Source: Siphonodentalium dalli
Taxonomy: Eukaryota > Mollusca > Scaphopoda > Gadilida > Siphonodentaliidae
NCBI GenBank assembly: GCA_032622095.1
Contig: CP136066.1
Span: 5,787,784 to 5,851,783 of the forward strand
DNA length: 64,000 bases
Direction of reading: 5' to 3'
Part shown: positions 58,249 through 64,000 of the stretch, one piece after another
Layout of the letters: every line of letters starts with the position of its first letter
How positions within the stretch are numbered: the first letter of the stretch is position 1
Made by a program: the position numbers and the translations under genes
The notes under the pieces: model-generated
Databases searched by the model: none
What the model was told of the DNA's origin: nothing
What the model saw: the letters and a program-made list of their open reading frames with translations, nothing else

Positions 58249-59061
58249 TCAGATATACCAGCTTTGTTTTCCTTTTCTCGTCTTCAGCCATCTCACTTCT
58301 TTTTTTAACAAGTCTGAACGCAATTTAGATAGGCATGCTGGTAGGTCTACTGAAATACCATAACCAGAGCCTGCACTGAGTTTTCGGGCTTCATCAATAA
58401 TTCGGTCCCGGTCATTCAAGTCAAGTAATCGAATAATGATGTCAGGTGTCCCCGGCTTTCCCGTAGGGAGCCTGTGGCAAGCTGCAATTCCCATTTCGGA
58501 TGTTGTTTGTTTTGAGATGTTCAGGTTTTTTTCGAATGATTTTAACGTTTTGTTGAGAGTCTCGTCCGAACTTTCGTTGTTTTTTCCTGCTATGCCTTTG
58601 ACTATCAGATTCCACTTGCGTCCCCATAAGTCGATCTTCGTTAACGAATCTTCCATTTTTCCTGTTTTTTCATCCAAAAGAATGTTCCTTGAGCAAAGAT
58701 TTTCCAGTTTGTCTTCCACTTTTTTTAGTTTGGTCTCATACTTAGTTTCCAGTTCCACAAAACGTTCCTCTAGTTCCCCAATACGTTTGTCTATTGCTGG
58801 AACAGTTTTAACTTCGAATGTTTCCACTTTCTTCGTAGTTTTTTCGGCCGACTTTTCGAGGTCTTCAACTTTCTGTGTCAACTTTTCAATCTTTGATTCA
58901 ACAACCTGAATATTCCCGCTGATTGAACTACGCAGTTGTTTGAAACAAGAAGAAATGTCATCAAAACTTTTGCATGCATACATAGGCTGCTGAGTGTCCA
59001 CTTTATGGCCTTTTCCTGATCTCGTTTCCATTGTTGACATTTTCTCCGCTGTTACTTGCAT
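58249..59061 (-). CDS. LINE ORF1 protein (coiled coil, RRM-like, C-terminal domain; 270 aa)
   Basis: Intact frame for the RNA-binding chaperone of an L1/Tx1-type element. Residues about 35-125 form a long coiled coil (IEKLTQKVEDLEKSAEKTTK, IGELEERFVELETKYE). An RRM-like stretch follows (WNLIVKGIAGKNNESSDETL, about 145-200). The C-terminal domain has CHRLPTGKPGTPDIIIRLLD and RDRIIDEARKL (about 205-240). The ATG at residue 8 or 11 (MSTMETRSGKGHK) is an alternative start. In LINEs ORF1p trimerises by the coiled coil and coats the RNA. It is unusual that this frame is intact while ORF2 is broken. Confidence 0.82.
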   Translation of the reverse strand: MQVTAEKMSTMETRSGKGHKVDTQQPMYACKSFDDISSCFKQLRSSISGNIQVVESKIEKLTQKVEDLEKSAEKTTKKVETFEVKTVPAIDKRIGELEERFVELETKYETKLKKVEDKLENLCSRNILLDEKTGKMEDSLTKIDLWGRKWNLIVKGIAGKNNESSDETLNKTLKSFEKNLNISKQTTSEMGIAACHRLPTGKPGTPDIIIRLLDLNDRDRIIDEARKLSAGSGYGISVDLPACLSKLRSDLLKKEVRWLKTRKGKQSWYI

Positions 59062-60100
59062 TTCCCGATTTCGTGCAATTTAAAATAAAGTTCGTATTCG
59101 CTGCGAATATTATATAATTTCACGACTTCGTTTGTGTAGATTTTACTTCTTCTTATCCCTAGTATCTTTTCATTTATATTTGTAAATTATCGCAAGGCTG
59201 TTGACGAGTTTTTTAATAATTTGTTGAGCTCGTGCTAGAGTGTGACTTCACTCGTCGCTCACCGTACCGGAAGTCCCGTTCTATAATAATTTGTTCAAAA
59301 GGAACGGCTTTTAAAAGTTTTTTTATTTACGTTTTAAGTCTTGAGTCGGCGAGCTCGTAGTCTGTTTGCATTGTGAATCTCTGATTCTCATATGCCTTGA
59401 TCAATGTATGATATGAATGACCTAATTTATACACGAAATTGCTATATAGGACCCACTCTGTCGATGAACCATTGTGCATGTCTGGAGTGTAATATATCAT
59501 AATCACACCACGATATAAGGCCTAAGTTAATCTTATTTGATGGGAATACGCATCTATGAAGTTAATTTATAGGAATAAAGAAGAGAGATATATCCTAGCT
59601 TATGCGTGTTTTTAGCTGTGATTCGTTAATTAGGCTAGCAGGTGATGATATTAAAGACGATATCCCACTAAACAAACATATACATCCAACAGCAGTGTCG
59701 TCACAGAACCAAATAAAATTTACACCGATAAATGAAAATGGGTGGGTTGAAATTAATTTAATATATTTACAAACTAAGTGTGATTATCACTAAATCCAGC
59801 ATTCTGATTGGTCGGCGCCCACGTGGCTAGTTGCAATTATTTCTCGGTGAACGCGCAACAGCTCATAACTGCAGCCTAATAATTACATCGACGCGTCATA
59901 GGTTTTGGAAAGACGAACGCATAATGTTTTGGGCGCATTTGGACTCGCGCAGGATTGACTTAATAAATCATCGGGTTTCAATGTAAAGAGAAATTGTTCC
60001 TGTTAACTTTTGCCAAGGGTGCTATGGGATATTTTGGGCTGGTTTTGTCACGATACACTTTTCGATTTAAATACATTTATAAAAGTGGCTTTTTCGCTAA
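59062..60100. other. LINE 5' region and intronic flank
   Basis: 59062-59290 is probably LINE 5' UTR. 59545-59650 is shared with 51640-51745. Otherwise unrecognised. Confidence 0.4.
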
Positions 60101-60283
60101 ATGTATATAAATATAAGGATTAACTGTCATGTGGACTATTTTTATGGAGATGTAACCGTGAGGTAAGTGGTCATAACTTGTATGTAAAACTCTTCGGGTT
60201 TTACAGAAGTTATGTCCACTTACCTCACGGTTACATCTCCATAAAAACAGTCCACATGACAGTTAATCCTTATATAAATACAT
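60101..60283. repeat. Near-perfect hairpin, about 88-bp arms, 7-base loop
   Basis: The left arm 60101-60190 and right arm 60198-60283 pair with few mismatches (for example GATTAACTGTCATGTGGACT with AGTCCACATGACAGTTAATC, and GAGGTAAGTGG with CCACTTACCTC). The loop is TCTTCGG. Such a transcript would be Dicer-sized. The ORF 60178-60363 covers the right arm only and is not a gene. Confidence 0.85.
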
Positions 60284-61651
60284 CGAAGATCGTTGTTCTC
60301 CATCCCGAAATTCACAGAAGCTGGATAACACTTTATACTTTTCCACATGCCATCACGAAATAAAAACAACCAAATTTAAAGTGGGGGGCTATATATAGGA
60401 AATTACAATAGGATAGCATGTATCAACATATATATTATCTCCATATGGGGTATTTATTCTGTGACAAAATGGTCGAAATATGTTGATTTTAATGAGGGAA
60501 CGGGTGCGAATATATCAATTGATACGTATTTTGAACAAATAGCGACACGATTATCATAACAATGGTTTGTTCTTTCAATTATATCATCACCACCATCATC
60601 ATCATAATACGGAACAAGTTTTTCGACTTTTCGTACAAATAACATTATTTGCAATGTTTGTTTACAAATAAATGTATCGTCATTCGATATTTTCTTGTGA
60701 GTCACTTGAACATATTATTTGTCGTCGACCTCGTATTTTATATAATATAAGAATGAGTATATGTATTTTTTTAATTGATCGGGTGTTGGAGCCTCAATAG
60801 TGAAGTATATTATCTCCAGTGCGAGTTTATCTAGATTGAATATTGTGCCCTTGGTTACCGGTCCTTTCTCTGTGAATGTAAATTGTTAACTCGCATCAGA
60901 GTAAAATCTGATCTCTTCGTTCCATTTTGTTATAATGAATATATGTTTTAAATAATAATTTATATCCAAATTGTTGCCAAATAATATGGATGTGGTGCTA
61001 ACTGACTACACCTGTAACAATGGGAGGTTAGCAGCCTACTGCGAATTGGCAATCTTCAAATTCTATATTCGAAGGCGTAATTTCGCATTAAGCGCATTCA
61101 AGTTAAATTCTTAAAGTATATAATCGGTACTTTTCAGTTAGAAAAGTGATTTTAATGACAACAGTGTTAGCTGTTCCTCTGTGTCAGTTTCATTTTAATT
61201 GAGCGGTCCGACAAAATCAGCCAATACAATTTCGTCCAATCATTCGAACTGGATACTTGACTAATGAAAAATTTGATTATTTTGTATACAACAGCATTAT
61301 GTGACCCGCCATATCAAATCCAGTCGTAAGTCGGGATTTGTTTACCCTGTGTCAATGCATAGGTCCCTCGCATATATAAGAGAATGCATTGGCCTAACAA
61401 TTTTTTATCATTTTTTATTCATAAATGTTTCTTACATTTTTTCAAGGGCCTCTCAAATTATGTGTCTGTGAAAGTACAAAATGCCTCGTTAACATATACA
61501 TGTACTATATTGTGAGGTCAAACGTAAAACGTGTATACGGATAATTAATACAATTCAACTCGGGCCAACATGTTTGTTAAGGTAACTGATAAGTGTAATG
61601 GTGAGTTTGCCAAACTGCATTATAAGATGTACCTTCTCTGACTTCATGCAG
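60284..61651. other. Intronic sequence before exon 3
   Basis: 60380-60480 resembles 50330-50420 (CTATATAGGAAATTACAAT block, then ATTCTG-GACAAA). A short CAT/ATC run lies at 60585-60606. 61352-61400 is a MITE family 1 fragment. No gene. Confidence 0.4.
61352..61400. mobile_element. MITE family 1 fragment
   Basis: CCCTCGCATATATAAGAGAA and GCATTGGCCTAACA match the inner arm of the element at 2295-2562. Confidence 0.55.
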
Positions 61652-61863
61652 ACAACTTGTGGGTGGACGGAGAAAGATACGACATCTCGTCGCCATGGAC
61701 ACACTGGGATGGGAGCTCAGTTTCCTATACAGGAGCGGCAGTTTATTCAAATCAACCGGATGAGAAGTGCTGGCGACTAAGCATGGATAAGGCATATAAC
61801 ATGGAGGACTGCCCATGTACGAGGGATTACTACTACATCTGCCAAATTGGAAAACTGTACTGA
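61652..61863 (+). CDS. PAN/Apple-C-type lectin gene, exon 3 (second half of CTLD, stop)
   Basis: Codes the last 70 residues and ends at TGA 61861-61863. The acceptor CATGCAG ends at 61651 and phase 1 entry completes a Asp codon. LWVDGERYDISSPWTHWDGSSVSY is the CTLD core (WIG-like strand and WxxWDG). NQPDEKCWRL holds a QPD tripeptide, associated in classical CTLDs with galactose-type calcium sites, followed by conserved Cys. MEDCPC replaces the usual WND but keeps the Asp, then YYYICQ gives the last Cys. All four canonical CTLD cysteines are present over exons 2 and 3. Calcium-dependent sugar binding is possible but the shortened loop makes it uncertain. Confidence 0.87.
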
Positions 61864-62122
61864 TTCTCTAAGCATGAGTATGCTGTACGACAGTTACACA
61901 GAAATGAGAACTTAGTCTCCAGGCTTGGGTGACAATTCTTATTAATATAATTTGCAAATGTTATATTTATATACACATATGATATGTATTGGATAAGGTC
62001 AGATAGATCAATAGATCATCTGATCATGCCATGTATATCTACTCCACACATATATATATATATCTCTACTCCGATGTGGTCGTAGCATGCAGAATAGAGA
62101 AATATATTCATGACGTCACTTT

Positions 62123-62147
62123 AATAAAATTCCAATTTACAAATAAA
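62123..62147 (+). terminator. Candidate polyadenylation signals of the lectin gene
   Basis: AATAAA at 62123-62128 and again at 62142-62147, about 260-285 bases after the stop codon, giving a plausible 3' UTR. Confidence 0.5.
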
Positions 62148-62149
62148 AT

Positions 62150-62460
62150 ATGGCACACATTTTCGTGCAACATTATTTTTTAATCATATAATAATGTGAT
62201 AGTTGTATTTTGGATCAGTATCTTGCATTGAACACGCGAAAGTCAATATTAAAATACAACTACATTTGTTATACATGTAGCTGAATCCAAGATGTGCAAG
62301 AACTGTAATGTATTGCTTTTGTGGCATGCCGATGATCATATTAACGTTCCTCGATCTATAAATGAAATGCATATCAGGGGTGAAAATTTATCTCACGGTT
62401 AGTGACCTGCTATCTAGAAATTTAACGTGGCCAATATAGTATCGGCATATTACTCTGAGA
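62150..62460. other. Sequence downstream of the lectin gene
   Basis: AT-rich, with nothing recognised. Confidence 0.35.
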
Positions 62461-62835
62461 TTGGACCACGTCTGTAAACAGTGTCATGTCGGCATATAAA
62501 CAGTGTCATGTGCATCATGTTTGTAAACAGTTGCATGTGCGTCATTAACGGCGAGGAAGGTAATTGGAACATATGTATACAGTTCCACATGCGTCATTAA
62601 CGGAGAGGAAGATAACTGAAACACATGTAAACAGTTTCACATGTGTCATGTATGTAAAAGGTACCATACGTGTCATGTCAGTAAACAGTGCCATACGCGT
62701 CATGTCTATAAACTATGGAATCACCGGATGCGCGTGTAAACCACTGTATGTTGCATGACAAAACAAGCGACGAAAGCGAATACGCGTCATATCTGTAAAC
62801 AGACAGTGCCACACGCGTCATAGACAGAACATAAC
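62461..62835 (+). repeat. Minisatellite, unit about 26-30 bp, with GTAAACAGTGCCATACGCGT
   Basis: About a dozen units around TGTAAACAGT-CCACATGCGTCAT, sometimes interrupted by AACGGCGAGGAAGATAACTG. The array resumes at 63720-64000. Confidence 0.8.
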
Positions 62836-62837
62836 GC

Positions 62838-62972
62838 GCATCTTAATCGAGAATCTTTTATCGAATGAGTTGCGGATGGCGCAAGGATATATTTCGCGAG
62901 AGCGTAGCTGGAGCGAAATATAACTTTGCGCCGTCCGCAACGAGTTCGATAAAAGATTATCGATTATGATGC
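62838..62972. repeat. Hairpin inside the minisatellite region
   Basis: The left arm 62838-62897 pairs with 62913-62972 (TCGATAAAAGATT, GTTGCGGATGGCGC and ATATTTCGC with their complements). The 15-base spacer is AGCGTAGCTGG-like. Several mismatches. Confidence 0.75.
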
Positions 62973-62984
62973 AAGTTGTGTTCT

Positions 62985-63196
62985 TTATTTATTCTATACC
63001 ATTCAGTCAGATACGTTCAATCCAGGAATGTCGCCTTCATTGTTACTATAGCTACCTTTATTGTGATTTAAGTCTTACAAATTACCAGTACTTATGGGTG
63101 GATCACCGGAAGCGGATGATTGACGTAATGTACGTCATCTTTCATGGCGACAACGTCAACAAGAATAGTTCTGGCTTGTATTCCACTAGAGGTATA
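62985..63196 (+). other. PAN-like open segment (speculative)
   Basis: An acceptor-like ATACCATTCAG is followed by an open frame with SIQECRLHCYYSYLYCDLSL, which resembles the cysteine spacing at the start of a PAN/Apple domain. The frame stops at about 63202 with no donor identified. It could be a decayed lectin exon copy or chance in repeat-rich DNA. Confidence 0.22.
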
Positions 63197-63278
63197 CAAT
63201 AATATGTATTCAGTGGCTGAGATTCCGTTGAATACATGTGACTCACGTCAATGGGTGTGGAATAAATGTCTATACACT

Positions 63279-63347
63279 ATGGAATCACCGGATGCGCGTG
63301 TAAACCACTGTATGTTGCATGGCAAAACAAGCGACGAAAGCGAAGCA
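63279..63347 (+). repeat. Direct repeat of 62711-62780
   Basis: CTATGGAATCACCGGATGCG continuing to ACAAGCGACGAAAGCGAA occurs at both places with about one difference in 68 bp. Confidence 0.88.
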
Positions 63348-63439
63348 AAATGTCGAACGCGTTTGTAAATCTGAACCCGAAACAATATAAATTATTCAAC
63401 GAAGTAACAGAGGAAAGCTAAATTAATTCAAACGCATAG

Positions 63440-63715
63440 ACTGCCTTGCGAAACAACCGAAGAAAGCGAAATTTCGTTCTATTTGTTCGGTTGTTTCGCT
63501 GTATTGGTTCAAAAAAGATATGTGACTGGAGAACAGTTGAATGCGACAAAACGTCAAAACGAAATTTCGCAGATTACAACATATATACGTGCAGTGTTAC
63601 GATTTTATAATGGAAACCACGTGCATGAGTAGTATAACAATAACAACGAAACAAGCGAAGGAACCAAAACTATCAAACGAAATTTCGTTTGATTATTTCG
63701 CTTGCTTCGCTATGC
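63440..63715. repeat. Palindromes centred on CGAAATTTCG
   Basis: 63445-63500 (GCGAAACAACCGAAG-AAAGCGAAATTTCGTTC and inverse) and 63648-63712 (CGAAACAAGCGAAG to CAAACGAAATTTCGTTTG and inverse) fold on themselves. The AAACGAAATTTCG core appears three times. Confidence 0.75.
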
Positions 63716-63719
63716 AATA

Positions 63720-64000
63720 TAGAATGGTTTACACGCGCATACGCCTCATGTCTTTAAACAGTGTCATATGCGTCATGTCAGTAGAAAGTACCATACGCGT
63801 TATTTACGGCGAGGAAGATAACTGGAACTTAGATATGTAAATAGTTCCACACGTGTCATGTATGTAAACAGTGTCATATGCGTCATGGCAGTAAGCAGTA
63901 CCGTACACCCGAGTAAACAGTACCATATAACGACGTGGAATATTTCTTGACCTTGTATGTGCATGTAAACAGTGCCACACTCGTCCTGTCTGTACACAGT
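63720..64000 (+). repeat. Minisatellite, continuation to the window edge
   Basis: Same GTAAACAGTGCCATA-GCGTCATG unit as 62461-62835, about eight copies. It runs off the end of the window. Confidence 0.8.

Larger units (their letters stand above)
53700..59290 (-). mobile_element. Near full-length LINE, L1/Tx1-like group
   Basis: About 5.6 kb with ORF1 (58249-59061) and ORF2 (57626-53858) on the minus strand. An A-rich tract on the minus strand lies at 53815-53831, and a TA microsatellite beyond. Endonuclease plus RT plus a terminal CCHC-like motif, together with an ORF1 having coiled coil and RRM-type region, place it in the L1/Tx1 group. The 620-bp spacer between the ORFs is long. Both ends are approximate. 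Confidence 0.85.
45135..61651 (+). other. Intron 2 of the lectin gene (16.5 kb)
   Basis: GTGAGT donor at 45135 and TTCATGCAG acceptor ending at 61651. It contains the duplicated 45.3-46.1 kb repeat, two LINE remnants on the minus strand, a Helitron-like start, MITE pieces and a long hairpin. Confidence 0.75.

Noticed and set aside
57259-58909. Plus-strand ORFs 57259-57579 and 58436-58909
   Set aside because: Antisense shadows of LINE ORF2 and ORF1.
1-64000. tRNA genes or tRNA-derived SINEs
   Set aside because: No convincing A box plus B box pair; isolated GTTCGA-like strings (for example 43258) had no cloverleaf around them.

Overview
This is invertebrate animal nuclear DNA: AT-rich, gene-poor and dominated by transposons and fold-back repeats. 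The one host gene I can assemble encodes a secreted PAN/Apple plus C-type lectin protein of 237 residues. Its three exons lie at 8802-9108, 44940-45134 and 61652-61863, so it spans about 53 kb with introns of 35.8 and 16.5 kb. The junctions are phase-matched and keep one reading frame. That architecture, the Polinton, the Tx1/L1-like LINEs, the Helitron-like ends and the minisatellite-rich fold-back elements fit a lophotrochozoan, most likely a mollusc. The species cannot be named from the sequence.

Layout. 0-8.8 kb: a frameshifted SWIM zinc-finger fragment, a 190-bp tandem repeat, a palindromic MITE, a 4.5-kb fold-back element (FB-A) and a long hairpin. 8.8-9.2 kb: lectin exon 1, whose splice donor is tandemly duplicated. 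11.6-15.4 kb: a second fold-back element (FB-B) whose arms are filled with mirrored 40-45 bp minisatellites. 15.98-43.05 kb: a decayed Polinton/Maverick with 88-bp terminal inverted repeats. Left to right it carries an unknown terminal gene, adenain-like protease, a CEGC-motif protein, major capsid protein, a pVI-like protein split by a DNA transposon, penton-like minor capsid protein and the integrase C-terminus. About 12.8 kb of foreign repeats follow (tandem Helitron-like units, a 923-bp tandem duplication, fold-back element FB-C, minisatellites). Then come the packaging ATPase, an F-box-like ORF, protein-primed DNA polymerase B, two plus-strand genes and a coiled-coil gene. 43-61.6 kb: a GC-rich palindromic element, lectin exon 2, a truncated LINE fragment, a near full-length Tx1/L1-like LINE on the minus strand (53.7-59.3 kb) and a near-perfect 180-bp hairpin. 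61.65 kb: the last lectin exon and polyadenylation signals. 62.4-64.0 kb: a 26-bp minisatellite with embedded palindromes.

The most interesting signal is in the Polinton control regions. Three genes share one upstream module (a CRE-like CGTCGTCA core followed by a TATA-like box). A 121-bp near-perfect palindrome with a TATA-like box in each arm sits between the divergent polymerase and CCHC genes. The two TIR-proximal minus-strand genes are each followed by a metazoan histone-type 3' stem-loop, although neither encodes a recognisable histone. The Polinton looks dead: most genes are frameshifted, the ATPase Walker A lysine codon is a stop, the protease has a stop before its catalytic cysteine, and the integrase catalytic core is missing. 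No tRNA, rRNA or CRISPR feature was found.
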